64,000 bases of DNA, from contig NZ_AP022608.1 of NCBI RefSeq assembly GCF_010728925.1, positions 3,286,001 through 3,350,000 on the forward strand, written 5' to 3'. The notes under the pieces were generated by a model, which was not told where the DNA came from, ran no database searches, and saw only the letters and a program-made list of their open reading frames with translations. Source of the stretch: Mycolicibacterium gadium (lineage in GTDB: Bacteria > Actinomycetota > Actinomycetes > Mycobacteriales > Mycobacteriaceae). A program made the translations under genes and the position numbers. Of the stretch, positions 43,385 through 53,320 are shown in pieces; the first letter of the stretch is position 1; each line of letters begins with the position of its first letter.

Positions 43385-43491
43385 AATCACGGGCGGAATA
43401 CTCCCTCAGGTTGCCACCAACATTGGGATTTGGTTAACGTGCCTTTGGTCCGCGTTGGTAACGAATAGATCACGAGCAAAGGGACTTTCGG

Positions 43492-44565
43492 TTGGCTCAA
43501 CACCGTGCGTCACGATCTCCGTCTGGAGTGTCGACCACTCGGCTAACCATCCGTCGCCCCGCTGAACAACCCGCGGAAATCACCGACATCATTCCGTTCA
43601 ACGAGTTCGGCGACCTCCCTGATCTCGGGGCTGAGCTGGACTTCAATCAGAACGGTGCCTTCGATCGCGAAGCTCGCGTCATCCACGCTCCCGAGCTCGA
43701 CGACCTGCACGACACCGACGATCAGCTACCGCAGCGACTGGCTGTGCCGTCCGAATTCCGCCGCGATCCGCGCGACGAACGGCGTTCATCTCGCGCGTAC
43801 CGAGACAGCCACACCGACGTCAGCGATGGCGCGGCCGCGACCGACATCTTCGCGATCACCCGCGGCGGCGTGCACCGTAAGCAGGAAGTGCCCGTCAAGG
43901 GCCGGTTGATGGTCGCCGCGATGGCGGTCGGCGCCACCGCTGCCGGCGCGTACACGATGGCCAGCGCGTCCAAGGAGGGCCCCGCGACGGTACTGGCAGC
44001 AGACCAGGACGTCCTCTCCGGCGGCGCGATCACCGGTTCGACCGACGGCATGCAGGTGGTGACCGTCTCCTCGACGTTCGATGCAGCTGTGCACGCCGAG
44101 GAGGTCACCAAGGCCGCCGCATTCGCGAATGAGCGCGCAGAACGCGAGGCCCGCCTGCAGCGCCCGATGTTCGTGATGCCCACCAAGGGCGCGTGGACGT
44201 CTGGCTTCGGCTACCGCTGGGGCGTACTGCACGGCGGCATCGACATCGCCAACGCGATCGGCACACCGATCCTTGCGGCTTCGGACGGCATCGTCATCGA
44301 CGCCGGACCGCAGGGCGGTTACGGCAACTGGGTCAAGCTGCGGCACGCCGACGGCACCGTCACGCTCTATGGACATCTCAGCGCCTGGAACGTCGATATC
44401 GGGCAGCGCGTGTGGGCTGGCGACCAGATCGCCAAGATGGGCAACACCGGCAACTCGACGGGCCCGCATCTGCACTTCGAGGTGCTGCTCAACGGCACCG
44501 ACCGCGTCGACCCCGTCGGCTGGCTCTCCAAACGGGGTCTCGCGTTGTCCAATTACTCTGGCTGA
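43492..44565 (+). CDS. M23 family metallopeptidase
   Basis: 357 residues. A cytoplasmic or disordered N-terminus (1-135) precedes one hydrophobic stretch (about 140-158, LMVAAMAVGATAAGAYTM). The C-terminal LytM/M23 domain has the zinc ligands in HGGIDIA (His and Asp), the HLH motif in GPHLHFE, and LYGHLSAWNVDIGQRV. It would cut peptidoglycan cross-bridges at the cell surface. The TTG at 43492 has AAAGGGA about 7 bp upstream; no ATG lies near, so the start is uncertain by some residues. The next gene begins directly after its stop. Confidence 0.85.
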   Translation: MAQHRASRSPSGVSTTRLTIRRPAEQPAEITDIIPFNEFGDLPDLGAELDFNQNGAFDREARVIHAPELDDLHDTDDQLPQRLAVPSEFRRDPRDERRSSRAYRDSHTDVSDGAAATDIFAITRGGVHRKQEVPVKGRLMVAAMAVGATAAGAYTMASASKEGPATVLAADQDVLSGGAITGSTDGMQVVTVSSTFDAAVHAEEVTKAAAFANERAEREARLQRPMFVMPTKGAWTSGFGYRWGVLHGGIDIANAIGTPILAASDGIVIDAGPQGGYGNWVKLRHADGTVTLYGHLSAWNVDIGQRVWAGDQIAKMGNTGNSTGPHLHFEVLLNGTDRVDPVGWLSKRGLALSNYSG

Positions 44566-45135
44566 GTGGCCAGTGACGACGACGAACCCAGCTCCACCCG
44601 CATAATCCGCCGACACCCCACGGGCGAAATCCCCGTCGGAGCGGATCCGCAGACGTCGATCATTCGCCGCCACCCCACCGGCGAGTTTCCCGCCGCGGCA
44701 GATCCGCAGACCTCGTACATCCCGCGTGCCAGGCCGACCCCGGTGACGCCCAAGAATCCATGGCCCGATCCGCGGTCGGCGATCGCGACGGCCATCCTCA
44801 GCATTCTGAGCGGCTGGGCGACGGCGGTCATCGCCACCGACCTGATCACCGGTTGGTGGGAAACCGACCTGCTGTTCTGCGTGGCCGTCGCGTTTTTGAC
44901 GGCCATCTCCGCGGCGGCGCTCATCGCCGGGCTGATCGGCTTACTGCTGCGCCGTCGGGTGAGCCGCCTGCTGATCGTCGTCGGCGCCGTCGTCGCGCTG
45001 CTGATCTTCTCCAGCCTGTTCGTCGCCGGCGCCAGACTGCCGACGATCGTCTACGCGATCCCGGTGCTTCCGCTGGCCACGATCGCGTTCGCGCTGCTGC
45101 CCGCAACGGCGCGGTGGGGCCGCAGCGGCGGTTAA
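44566..45135 (+). CDS. Membrane protein with repeated RRHPTGE motif
   Basis: 189 residues. The cytoplasmic N-terminus has a 20-residue near-repeat (IIRRHPTGEIPVGADPQTS and IIRRHPTGEFPAAADPQTS). Four membrane segments follow from about 66 to 180 (AIATAILSILSGWATAVIAT and others). It starts with GTG right after the M23 stop, so the two are co-transcribed and the product may position or control the peptidase (inferred). Its stop overlaps the pcrA stop by 4 bp, tail to tail. Confidence 0.72.
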   Translation: MASDDDEPSSTRIIRRHPTGEIPVGADPQTSIIRRHPTGEFPAAADPQTSYIPRARPTPVTPKNPWPDPRSAIATAILSILSGWATAVIATDLITGWWETDLLFCVAVAFLTAISAAALIAGLIGLLLRRRVSRLLIVVGAVVALLIFSSLFVAGARLPTIVYAIPVLPLATIAFALLPATARWGRSGG

Positions 45136-47486
45136 AGCTTCGATACCGGGGCGTGGTTGTGCATCAGCTTGACCCGACCCGAGCTGCCGAAGTCGATAAG
45201 CGACATCGCCGATTCGCCGACGCCGGATACTTCCTCCACGCGACCCAGGCCGTACTTGTCGTGGTTGACCCGATCGCCGGGCTCGAGCACGAGCAGGGGC
45301 CGCTTGCCTGCGCCGGAACGTGTCGGCGAAGGGCGAGGTGTCCCGAACCTACCCGCCCCACTCACCGGCGCGGGCGTTGACGGGCCGGGGTCGGTACGCC
45401 GCCAGTCGATCAGATGCTGCGGGATCTCTTTGAGGAAGCGCGATTCCGGATTGAGCATCGGCTGGCCCCACGACGAGCGGATCTTGGCGCGGCTGACGTA
45501 GAGCCGCTGTCGGGCACGGGTGATGCCGACGTAGGCCAGGCGTCGCTCCTCGGACAGCTCCGTCGGATCGCCGAGAGCCCGCATGTGCGGGAACATGCCG
45601 TCCTCCCAGCCCGTCACGAACACGACCGGAAATTCGAGCCCCTTCGCGGTGTGCAACGTCATCATCGTCACCACACCCGCGCCGTGCTCGGGCAGTTCAT
45701 CGGCATCGGCGACCAGCGACACCCGTTCCAGGAACATGGCGAGCACCCCGGTGTCGGGGATGTCTTCGTCCTCGGGCTCGCCCAGGGCCTCCTCATTCGC
45801 CAGGTCGGTGCTGAATTCGTGTGCGACGCTGACCAATTCGTTGAGGTTGTCGAGCCGCGCAAGGTCCTGCGGGTCGCTCGAATTCTCGAGCTCGGAGCGA
45901 TAGCCGGTGCGATCGAGCACCGCCTCGACGAGTTCGCCCAGTTCGCCGTCCAGACGCCCGCGTAGCTCGTCGAGCATCTCGACGAAGCTGGCGATGCACT
46001 TCTCCGAACGGGTGTTCAACATCGGCACCCTGCCCTCGGCGGCGGCCTGCAGCGCGTCGTTGAAACTGCTGCCGGTGTTCTCGGCGTACACCGCCACGCA
46101 CGCCTCGGCGCGATCGCCGATGCCGCGCCGCGGGGTGTTCAGGATGCGCCGCATGCTCACCGAGTCACCGGGATTGTCCAGCACGCGCAGGTAGGCGACG
46201 ATGTCACGGATCTCCCTGCGCTCGTAAAAGCGAACGCCACCAACGACTTTGTACGGAATACCGGCCCGGATGAACACCTCTTCCAGGGCACGCGAGGAGT
46301 TGTTGGTGCGGTAGAACACCGCGACGTCGTTGTAGGAGATGTCGCCGCGATCGGCCAGCGCGTCGATCTCCCCTGCGACGAACCGCGCCTCGTCGTGCTC
46401 GTTGTCGGCGACGTAGCCGACGATCAGCTCACCCTCGCCGGAGTCCGTCCACAGCCGCTTCTCGCGGCGGCCGGCGTTGCGTGAGATGACGGAGTTGGCC
46501 GCGGACAGGATGTTCTGCGTCGAGCGGTAATTCTGTTCCAGCAGAATCGTTGTGGCGTTGGGGAAGTCGCGTTCGAAGTCCTCGATGTTGCGGATGGTCG
46601 CACCGCGAAAGGCGTAGATCGACTGGTCGGCGTCGCCGACGACGCACAGTTCGGCCGGCGCCACCCCGTCTTCGGTTTCGCGGCCCACGAGCTCACGCAC
46701 CAGGACGTACTGCGCGTGGTTGGTGTCCTGGTACTCGTCGACCAGGATGTGCCGGAATCGCCGCCGATAGTACTGCGCGATCTGCGGAAAGGCTTGCAGC
46801 ACAGCGACTGTCTCACCGATGAGGTCGTCGAAGTCCAGGGCGTTGGCCGCCCGTAGGCGCCGCTGGTACTCGCCGTAGACCTCGGCGATGATGCGCGGCA
46901 ACTCCTCGCCCGCCTCCGACGCCTCAGCCGACGCCTGCTCGGGGCCGATCAGCTCGTTCTTGTGGTTGGAGATGCCGTTGGCCAGCAGCCGGGGCGAGTA
47001 CCGTTTGGTGTCCAGCCCCATGTCCTTGCCGATCATCATCAGCAACCGGCGCGAGTCGTCGGCGTCGTAGATCGAGAAGTTCGAGTTGAGCCCGGGCAGC
47101 AGCGATGCCTGGTTACGCAGGATTCGCACACACGTCGAGTGGAATGTCGAGACCCACATCGACCGAGCACGCGGTCCAATCAGGTTGACCACCCGCTCAC
47201 GCATCTCGGCGGCTGCCTTGTTGGTGAACGTGATGGCCAGCACCTGGCCGACACCGACCTCTCGGGCGGCGAGCAGGTAGGCGATCCGGCGAGTCAGCAC
47301 AGCGGTCTTACCCGAACCCGCTCCCGCGACGATCAGCAGTGGCGAGCCCTCGTGCAACACGGCCTGGCGCTGCTGCGGGTTGAGGCCGTCGAGGAGTTCG
47401 TCGGTCTCGGTGGCTATGGAAGGTGAAGCAGCTGGGCTAGAAGATGGAGGCATATCACCCCCGAACTTACCGCTGTCCAGCGACAT
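45132..47486 (-). CDS. pcrA: UvrD/PcrA family 3'-5' DNA helicase
   Basis: 784 residues. SF1A helicase motifs are all visible: Q motif LNPQQRQAVLHEG, Walker A VAGAGSGKTAVLTRR, motif II LVDEYQDTNHAQY, motif III GDADQSIYAFRGA, motif V LHTAKGLEFPVVFVTGWE, motif VI EERRLAYVGITRAR. The C-terminal tail is a Tudor-like fold (GDRVNHDKYGLGRVEEV) that binds RNA polymerase or Ku in this family. It acts in nucleotide excision repair and replication-conflict clearance. M. tuberculosis counterpart: UvrD1 (Rv0949). ATG at 47486; a second Met 11 residues later is possible. Confidence 0.95.
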   Translation of the reverse strand: MSLDSGKFGGDMPPSSSPAASPSIATETDELLDGLNPQQRQAVLHEGSPLLIVAGAGSGKTAVLTRRIAYLLAAREVGVGQVLAITFTNKAAAEMRERVVNLIGPRARSMWVSTFHSTCVRILRNQASLLPGLNSNFSIYDADDSRRLLMMIGKDMGLDTKRYSPRLLANGISNHKNELIGPEQASAEASEAGEELPRIIAEVYGEYQRRLRAANALDFDDLIGETVAVLQAFPQIAQYYRRRFRHILVDEYQDTNHAQYVLVRELVGRETEDGVAPAELCVVGDADQSIYAFRGATIRNIEDFERDFPNATTILLEQNYRSTQNILSAANSVISRNAGRREKRLWTDSGEGELIVGYVADNEHDEARFVAGEIDALADRGDISYNDVAVFYRTNNSSRALEEVFIRAGIPYKVVGGVRFYERREIRDIVAYLRVLDNPGDSVSMRRILNTPRRGIGDRAEACVAVYAENTGSSFNDALQAAAEGRVPMLNTRSEKCIASFVEMLDELRGRLDGELGELVEAVLDRTGYRSELENSSDPQDLARLDNLNELVSVAHEFSTDLANEEALGEPEDEDIPDTGVLAMFLERVSLVADADELPEHGAGVVTMMTLHTAKGLEFPVVFVTGWEDGMFPHMRALGDPTELSEERRLAYVGITRARQRLYVSRAKIRSSWGQPMLNPESRFLKEIPQHLIDWRRTDPGPSTPAPVSGAGRFGTPRPSPTRSGAGKRPLLVLEPGDRVNHDKYGLGRVEEVSGVGESAMSLIDFGSSGRVKLMHNHAPVSKL

Positions 47487-47530
47487 CTTTGCATCGGCGC
47501 GGCCCTAGATGGCACACTCCATACGTGCTC

Positions 47531-47584
47531 ATGCAGCAAGGACGATTTTTCTACGGGTACCGCCCAGAGGTGCCCGTGGTCTAG
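47531..47584 (+). CDS. Phe/Tyr-rich leader peptide of the chorismate mutase attenuator
   Basis: A 17-codon frame, ATG at 47531 to TAG at 47582-47584: MQQGRFFYGYRPEVPVV. Four of codons 6-10 encode Phe or Tyr (Phe-Phe-Tyr-Gly-Tyr), the end products of the pathway the downstream gene feeds. An in-frame GTG at 47525 would add two residues. No strong ribosome-binding site is visible, so translation may be leaderless. The control codons (47546-47560) overlap the 5' arm of the first of the alternative hairpins. Confidence 0.7.
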   Translation: MQQGRFFYGYRPEVPVV

Positions 47585-47627
47585 CTGCTTCCCAGAGCCC
47601 CGCGGTCCGCTTCCGGATCCGGGGCTC
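47554..47627 (+). promoter_or_regulatory. Ribosome-mediated transcription attenuator of aroQ
   Basis: Three mutually exclusive pairings. Pause hairpin: CGGGTACC (47554-47561) with GGTGCCCG (47569-47576), 8 bp with one G-T pair. Antiterminator: CCGTGG (47574-47579) with CCGCGG (47600-47605), 6 bp with one G-T pair. Terminator: 47595-47602 with 47620-47627 and 47604-47609 with 47614-47619, one bulged C, CTTC tetraloop. A ribosome stalled on the Phe/Tyr codons would cover the pause hairpin's 5' arm, let the antiterminator form and allow aroQ transcription. The T run after the terminator is poor (CGTCTCTTG). Confidence 0.7.
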
Positions 47628-47695
47628 GTCTCTTGTGTGAGGCCCGAAACCGGACGGATCAGTCCCCACACAACGAGAGAGCGGAGAACACTCCC

Positions 47696-47968
47696 ATGAC
47701 AATTCAGCCGATCGAAGCCGAACAGTTGCCAGACATAGACGACCTGCGCCAGGAAATCGACAAGTTGGACGCGACGATCCTGGAAGCCGTGAAACGCCGC
47801 ACCGAGGTGTCCAAGCTCATCGGCCAGGCCCGGATGGCGTCCGGTGGCACCCGTCTGGTGCACAGCCGTGAGATGAAGGTCATCGAGCGCTACAGCGAAC
47901 TCGGACCCGACGGCAAGGACCTGGCGATGCTGCTGCTGCGGCTGGGCCGCGGCCGCCTCGGTCACTAG
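47696..47968 (+). CDS. aroQ: Cytosolic AroQ-type chorismate mutase
   Basis: A 90-residue chorismate mutase of the AroQ-delta type, converting chorismate to prephenate for Phe and Tyr synthesis. It has IDDLRQEIDKLDATILEAV and VKRRTEVSKLIGQARM, and the conserved C-terminus GGTRLVHSREMKVIERYSEL and GRGRLGH, which in M. tuberculosis Rv0948c contacts DAHP synthase and gives activation and feedback control. ATG at 47696. The preceding 165 bp carry a leader peptide and attenuator. Convergent with an acyltransferase gene, separated by a long hairpin. Confidence 0.95.
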   Translation: MTIQPIEAEQLPDIDDLRQEIDKLDATILEAVKRRTEVSKLIGQARMASGGTRLVHSREMKVIERYSELGPDGKDLAMLLLRLGRGRLGH

Positions 47969-47983
47969 CCCACTTTTCTGTTG

Positions 47984-48024
47984 CGTTTGTTGCCGCAATG
48001 ACTCGTCATTTGCGGCAACAAACG
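47984..48024. terminator. Bidirectional hairpin between aroQ and the acyltransferase
   Basis: An 18-bp stem with one bulged T (CGTTTGTTGCCGCA pairs perfectly with 48011-48024; ATGA with TCAT) around the loop CTCG. It lies between two convergent genes. Confidence 0.8.
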
Positions 48025-48070
48025 ACACACAACTGGCGGGTCATCGGTCGGACGCCTGGGGCACTAGGAC

Positions 48071-50053
48071 TCAGCGCAGCGCGTCGGTCAGCCAGGGCGT
48101 CAACCACTCCACCGCTTCCGGTGTCGGGTGCACTCCGTCGCTGCGCACGCGGATGCCGTTGACCCAGTTGGTGTAGACGCCGTTGGGCCCGAGCTTGTCA
48201 TTCAGATCGAGCAATTCGACGTTCTTGCGTGTCTTGACGACGCTGCGCAGCAATGCATTCCAGTCGTCGACGCGATCGGGCTTGTCTTCGGGATACAAGC
48301 TGCCGTCCGGCTTTTCGGCGCGCCGGTTGTAGGGCTCGGTGGTGACCACGATCTGCGCGCCGGTCGAGCCGAGAATGTCGAGCGCGCGGTTGAGTTCGCC
48401 ACGCAGATAGTCCTCGTAACCGTCCTCGCCGATGTTGGTCCAGACGCCTTCGTTCATCCGGTCGACCACCTCCCAGCGGCCGACCATCAGCAGCACCACG
48501 TCCGGGCGGTCATGGTTGATGCGCTGCGACCACCGGCTGGGCCAGGTGTCGCATTCGGGTTTCTGGTTCAGTGTCTGCCCGACGTACCGGTAGGGGCCGC
48601 CGCGGGCGATACCGCACCCGATCGTCGTGTAGTTCGTGAACGCCAGCCCTGGTGTCGGCGGCAGATACCGCATCATCGTCCACGCGATCGAGTCGCCGAA
48701 CACGGCCACGGTGCGGGTGCCGGGATCGTGCGCCGTCGGTTTGCGGACCTCGACGGGCACTTCCGGCCCGACGAGCGCCAGCGCGGCGGAGTCGATCGCC
48801 GGACCCAGCGGCGGCTGCTCGGTTTCCACGCCGACGGGTAGCACCGTCATCGTGACCACAGCGGCAGTCGCGGCCGTCGCACCCGCCAACGGCAGCAGCG
48901 GCACATGTATAGGCCGCCAGCGACGGATCGGCTGCTCCAGCAGCCACCACGACGCGGCGGCCAGGCCCATCGTGATCGCGCAGCGCACGACGAACAGCGG
49001 CCAGCCAGACAGCCCCGTACGTTCACCGTTGAACGCCAGAAAGATCGGCCAGTGCCACAGGTACACGCCGTAGGAGATCGCGCCGAGCCACACCAGGGGC
49101 CGCCACGCCAGGGCGCGCGCAACGGGTCCCTCCTGTTCCAGTGCCACCGGTGCGACGACGAGGACGGCCGCGATCGCCACCACGATCAGCAGGCCGCTGC
49201 GGAAGTCGCTGACGCTGCCGGTCGCATAGTGTGCCGCCGCGCCGAGCACAGCCAGGCCGATGAACGGCAGGATGCGCGCGACGATGTGGCCCCACCGCGT
49301 CCGGATCAGCGTTCCGCCGTCGTTGAGCACCGACCAGTCCCGCACCAGCAGTGCGGCCGCGGCAGCACCGACCAACAACGCCTGTGCGCGGCTGTCAGTG
49401 CCGAAGTAGATGCGGTTCAGCGTCGAGTCCGTGGTGAGCACGATCGCCGCGGTCGCCGAAGCGATGACGCCGGCGGTCGACAGCACGAAAACGGCCAGTC
49501 GTAGCCGCGACCAGAACAGCGCCGCGACGGCGATGAGCAGCAGCGGCCACAGCAGGTAGTACTGCTCCTCCACCCCGAGCGACCACGTGTGCTGCAGCGG
49601 CGACGGCGGCGCGCCTTGTGAGAAGTAGTCAGCACGCTGGGCGACGAAGGCCCAATTGGACACCCAGAAGAACGAGGCGACGGCGTCCTCGCGCAGCGAC
49701 GCCGTGGATTCGGGCGAGAACAGATCGCGGGCCGCCACCACGGCGAGCACCATCGCCAGCAGCGCGGGCAGCAGTCGGCGGGCGCGCCGAATCCAGAAGT
49801 CGCCGAGCCGAATCTGCGCAGTCCGCCGGTGCTCGTCGAGCAGCAGCGACGTGATCAGGAATCCGCTGAGCACGAAGAACACGTCGACGCCGAGGAAGCC
49901 GCCCGACAGGCCCGGGATACCGCCGTGATCGGCCAGGACCAGCGCGACCGCCACCGCACGGATGCCGTCCAACGCGGGAATTCCCCGACGGCTCTCAGCG
50001 GTGCGCACTGCCGAAATCTTTCCCGCGCGAGCAGACGCGAAAGTGCCCGACAC
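48071..50053 (-). CDS. OafA/YrhL-type acyltransferase with SGNH domain
   Basis: 660 residues. The N-terminal acyltransferase-3 membrane domain (about 15-385, some ten hydrophobic segments) begins RRGIPALDGIRAVAVALVLADHGG with the conserved Arg and His. One further membrane segment is followed by an extracytoplasmic SGNH esterase-like domain (about 440-660) with VAVFGDSIAWTMM at block I and the Asp-x-x-His of the last block in RSDGVHPTPEAVEW. Such proteins O-acylate envelope polysaccharides or glycolipids. The acceptor is unknown. GTG start at 50053; no such gene occupies this place in M. tuberculosis as far as I recall. Confidence 0.88.
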   Translation of the reverse strand: MSGTFASARAGKISAVRTAESRRGIPALDGIRAVAVALVLADHGGIPGLSGGFLGVDVFFVLSGFLITSLLLDEHRRTAQIRLGDFWIRRARRLLPALLAMVLAVVAARDLFSPESTASLREDAVASFFWVSNWAFVAQRADYFSQGAPPSPLQHTWSLGVEEQYYLLWPLLLIAVAALFWSRLRLAVFVLSTAGVIASATAAIVLTTDSTLNRIYFGTDSRAQALLVGAAAAALLVRDWSVLNDGGTLIRTRWGHIVARILPFIGLAVLGAAAHYATGSVSDFRSGLLIVVAIAAVLVVAPVALEQEGPVARALAWRPLVWLGAISYGVYLWHWPIFLAFNGERTGLSGWPLFVVRCAITMGLAAASWWLLEQPIRRWRPIHVPLLPLAGATAATAAVVTMTVLPVGVETEQPPLGPAIDSAALALVGPEVPVEVRKPTAHDPGTRTVAVFGDSIAWTMMRYLPPTPGLAFTNYTTIGCGIARGGPYRYVGQTLNQKPECDTWPSRWSQRINHDRPDVVLLMVGRWEVVDRMNEGVWTNIGEDGYEDYLRGELNRALDILGSTGAQIVVTTEPYNRRAEKPDGSLYPEDKPDRVDDWNALLRSVVKTRKNVELLDLNDKLGPNGVYTNWVNGIRVRSDGVHPTPEAVEWLTPWLTDALR

Positions 50054-50096
50054 GCCGTGCCGGACGGACCTTTTACGCAGTCCCCCGAAAGGGGTG

Positions 50097-51545
50097 TTAC
50101 TTCGTCAGCGCGATGTACTTCACGTCGAGGTATTCGTCGATGCCCTCGGATCCGCCCTCACGGCCGAAACCGGATTCCTTCACTCCGCCGAACGGTGCGG
50201 CTGGGTCGGAGATCACCCCGCGGTTGATGCCCACCATGCCGGCCTGGATGCCTTCGGCGACGCGCAGCGCCCGGTCCAGTGACTGCGTGTAGACATAGGC
50301 GGCCAGCCCGTACTCCGTGTCGTTGGCAGCGGCGATGCCCTCCTTCTCGGTATCGAAGCCGGTGATCGGCGCGACGGGTCCGAACACCTCCTCTTTGAGG
50401 ATGCGCGCGTCGGCGGGCACATCGGCCAGCACTGTCGCCGGGTAGAAGTTGCCCGGACCACCGGGGGCGACGCCGCCGACCGCGACCGTCGCGCCGCGCG
50501 ACACCGCGTCGGACACCAGGTCCTCGACGGTGGCGACCTGCTTGGCGTTGATCAGCGGGCCCAGCGTCGACGACTCGTCGGTGCCCTTGCCGAGCGTGAA
50601 CTCGCTCATCCGCTTGACCAGCTTGTCGGTGAACTCCTCCCGCACCGAGTTCGCGACGTGGAAGCGGTTGGCCGCCGTGCACGCCTCACCGCCGTTGCGC
50701 ATCTTGGCCAGGATCGCGCCGTCGACAGCGGCGTCCACATCGGCGTCGTCGAACACGATGAACGGCGCGTTGCCGCCGAGCTCCATCGAGGTGCGCAGCA
50801 GTTTGTCGGCCGACTGCTTCACCAACGCCTTCCCGACGCCGGTCGATCCGGTGAAGGTCAGCTTGCGAAGCCGGCCGTCGTTGATCAGAGCCTCGGTGAC
50901 CGGCCCGGGGCTGCTCGTCGGCAGCACTGACAGCACGCCCTTCGGCAGGCCGGCCTCGTCCATCAGCTTGGCCAGCAGCAGCATCGTCAGCGGCGTCTCC
51001 TGGGCGGGCTTGACGATCATGGTGCAGCCGGCCGCGAACGCCGGGCCGATCTTGCGGGTCCCCATGGCCAGCGGGAAGTTCCACGGCGTGATGGCGTAGC
51101 AGGGCCCGACCGGCTGCTTGGTGACGAGGATGCGGCCAGTGCCCGCCGGGCTCGGCGTGAAGCGACCCGCGATGCGCACGGCCTCCTCGGCGAACCAGCG
51201 GAAGAACTCCGAGCCGTACTTGACCTCGCCCATGCTCTCGGGCAGCACCTTGCCCATCTCCAACGTCATCAAGGTGGCCAGGTCTTCGGCACGTTCGGTG
51301 ATCTTCTCGAACACCGACCGCAGAATTTCACCGCGCTCGCGGGGCGGGGTGGCGGCCCAGTCGGCCTGTACGGCGCACGCGGCGTCGAGGGCGGCGACGG
51401 CGTCCTCGGGCGTCGCGTTGGCAACAGAGATCAGAACCTTGTCGTCGGACGGGTCGAGCACGTCGAACGTCGAGGAACCCTTGCGTTCCTCGCCCCCGAT
51501 CCACAGGCCGGTGGGCATAGACGACAGGAGCTTCGCGGTATCCAT
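50097..51545 (-). CDS. NAD(P)-dependent succinate-semialdehyde dehydrogenase
   Basis: A 482-residue aldehyde dehydrogenase. The cofactor site is [20 protein letters not shown], the glycine motif [12 protein letters not shown], the general base Glu MELGGNAPF, the catalytic Cys [12 protein letters not shown], and the C-terminal [20 protein letters not shown]. The GabD-like sequence suggests succinate semialdehyde or a similar substrate, feeding the TCA cycle. It is followed by the acyltransferase gene, 43 bp away, and divergent from pgi with 48 bp between starts. Confidence 0.88.
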   Translation of the reverse strand: MDTAKLLSSMPTGLWIGGEERKGSSTFDVLDPSDDKVLISVANATPEDAVAALDAACAVQADWAATPPRERGEILRSVFEKITERAEDLATLMTLEMGKVLPESMGEVKYGSEFFRWFAEEAVRIAGRFTPSPAGTGRILVTKQPVGPCYAITPWNFPLAMGTRKIGPAFAAGCTMIVKPAQETPLTMLLLAKLMDEAGLPKGVLSVLPTSSPGPVTEALINDGRLRKLTFTGSTGVGKALVKQSADKLLRTSMELGGNAPFIVFDDADVDAAVDGAILAKMRNGGEACTAANRFHVANSVREEFTDKLVKRMSEFTLGKGTDESSTLGPLINAKQVATVEDLVSDAVSRGATVAVGGVAPGGPGNFYPATVLADVPADARILKEEVFGPVAPITGFDTEKEGIAAANDTEYGLAAYVYTQSLDRALRVAEGIQAGMVGINRGVISDPAAPFGGVKESGFGREGGSEGIDEYLDVKYIALTK

Positions 51546-51593
51546 AACTCTCTCTTACACCTTTGGACATTTGGCCGCATTAATGTCGGTTAC

Positions 51594-53261
51594 ATGACCG
51601 CCAACACTCAGCAGATTTCCGACATCACCACGACTGATGCCTGGCAGGCGCTGCAGCGGCACCACGACGAGATCGGCAAGGAGCACCTGCGCACGTTCTT
51701 CGACGACGAGCCGGCGCGCGGGAGCGAACTGGTGCTGACGGTCGGCGATCTCTACATCGACTACAGCAAGCACCGGGTCACCCGCGAGACCCTCAAACTG
51801 CTCGTCGATCTGGCCCGCGCGGCGGGACTGGAGCAGCGCCGCGACGCGATGTTCGCCGGCGTGCACATCAATACTTCGGAGGATCGTGCGGTGCTGCACA
51901 CCGCGCTGCGGTTGCCGCGTGGCGCCCAGTTGTCCGTGGACGGTCAGAACGTCGTCGCCGACGTCCATGAGGTGCTCGACAAGATGGGCGAGTTCACCGA
52001 CCGGCTGCGCAGCGGAGAATGGACCGGCGCGACGGGCGAGCGCATCACGACGGTGGTCAACATCGGCATCGGCGGTTCGGATCTCGGCCCCGCGATGGTC
52101 ACCCTCGGCCTGCGCCACTACGCCGACGCCGGCATCTCGGCCCGGTTCGTATCCAACGTCGACCCCGCCGACCTGGTGGCCAAGCTCGACGGACTCGACC
52201 CGGCCACAACGCTTTTCATTATCGCGTCCAAGACGTTCTCGACCCTGGAGACGCTCACCAATGCGACTGCCGCGCGTCGCTGGCTCACCGATGCGCTCGG
52301 CGACGCCGCCGTGGCCAAGCACTTCGTGGCGGTGTCGACGAACAAGAAGCTCGTCGACGACTTCGGTATCAACACCGACAACATGTTCGGCTTCTGGGAT
52401 TGGGTCGGCGGACGGTATTCGGTGGACTCGGCGATCGGGTTGTCGGTGATGGCGGTCATCGGGCGAGAGCGGTTCGCGGAGTTCCTTTCCGGTTTCCACA
52501 TCGTCGACGAACACTTCCGCACGGCGCCGCTGGAGGCCAACGCGCCGGTGCTGCTCGGCCTGATCGGGCTCTGGTACAACGAGTTCTTCGGCGCGGAAAC
52601 CCGTGCGGTGCTGCCGTATTCGAATGATCTATCACGGTTCGCGGCCTACCTGCAGCAGCTCACCATGGAATCGAACGGCAAGTCGGTACGGGCCGACGGC
52701 TCGCCGGTGACGACGAGTACGGGCGAGATCTTCTGGGGCGAACCGGGAACCAACGGCCAACACGCCTTCTACCAATTGCTGCATCAGGGCACCCGATTGG
52801 TACCCGCCGATTTCCTCGGGTTCTCCCAGCCGACTGACGATCTGGCCACCGCCGACGGCAGTGGCAGCATGCACGACCTGTTGATGAGCAACTTCTTCGC
52901 GCAGACCCAGGTGCTGGCGTTCGGCAAGACCGCCGAGGAGATCGCCGCTGAGGGCACGCCCCAGGATGTGGTCCCGCACAAGGTGATGCCGGGCAATCGG
53001 CCCAGCACCTCGATCCTGGCCACCAAGTTGACGCCCTCGGTGCTGGGCCAGTTGATCGCCCTCTACGAGCATCAGGTGTTCACCGAGGGCGTCGTCTGGG
53101 GCATCGACTCGTTCGACCAGTGGGGTGTGGAGTTGGGCAAGACCCAGGCCAAGGCGCTGCTGCCGGTGATCACCGCCGACGACGCGCCCGCCGAACAGTC
53201 GGACTCCTCAACCGACGCGCTGGTACGCCACTACCGCGCGGAGCGCGGTAGAACGGCCTGA
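51594..53261 (+). CDS. pgi: Glucose-6-phosphate isomerase
   Basis: 555 residues, the full bacterial/eukaryotic-type length. Signature regions: [57 protein letters not shown] and [18 protein letters not shown]. It interconverts glucose-6-phosphate and fructose-6-phosphate. ATG at 51594. A hairpin follows 2 bp after the stop. Confidence 0.97.
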   Translation: MTANTQQISDITTTDAWQALQRHHDEIGKEHLRTFFDDEPARGSELVLTVGDLYIDYSKHRVTRETLKLLVDLARAAGLEQRRDAMFAGVHINTSEDRAVLHTALRLPRGAQLSVDGQNVVADVHEVLDKMGEFTDRLRSGEWTGATGERITTVVNIGIGGSDLGPAMVTLGLRHYADAGISARFVSNVDPADLVAKLDGLDPATTLFIIASKTFSTLETLTNATAARRWLTDALGDAAVAKHFVAVSTNKKLVDDFGINTDNMFGFWDWVGGRYSVDSAIGLSVMAVIGRERFAEFLSGFHIVDEHFRTAPLEANAPVLLGLIGLWYNEFFGAETRAVLPYSNDLSRFAAYLQQLTMESNGKSVRADGSPVTTSTGEIFWGEPGTNGQHAFYQLLHQGTRLVPADFLGFSQPTDDLATADGSGSMHDLLMSNFFAQTQVLAFGKTAEEIAAEGTPQDVVPHKVMPGNRPSTSILATKLTPSVLGQLIALYEHQVFTEGVVWGIDSFDQWGVELGKTQAKALLPVITADDAPAEQSDSSTDALVRHYRAERGRTA

Positions 53262-53263
53262 GT

Positions 53264-53312
53264 GATTTCGGTGCGGCAACGATCGCTGAGCGAACATTCG
53301 CGCACCGAAATC
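53264..53312. terminator. Hairpin between pgi and the DUF membrane protein
   Basis: A perfect 12-bp stem GATTTCGGTGCG (53264-53275) with CGCACCGAAATC (53301-53312) and a 25-nt loop. It sits between convergent genes and probably ends both transcripts. Confidence 0.7.
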
Positions 53313-53320
53313 GCGGGTAG

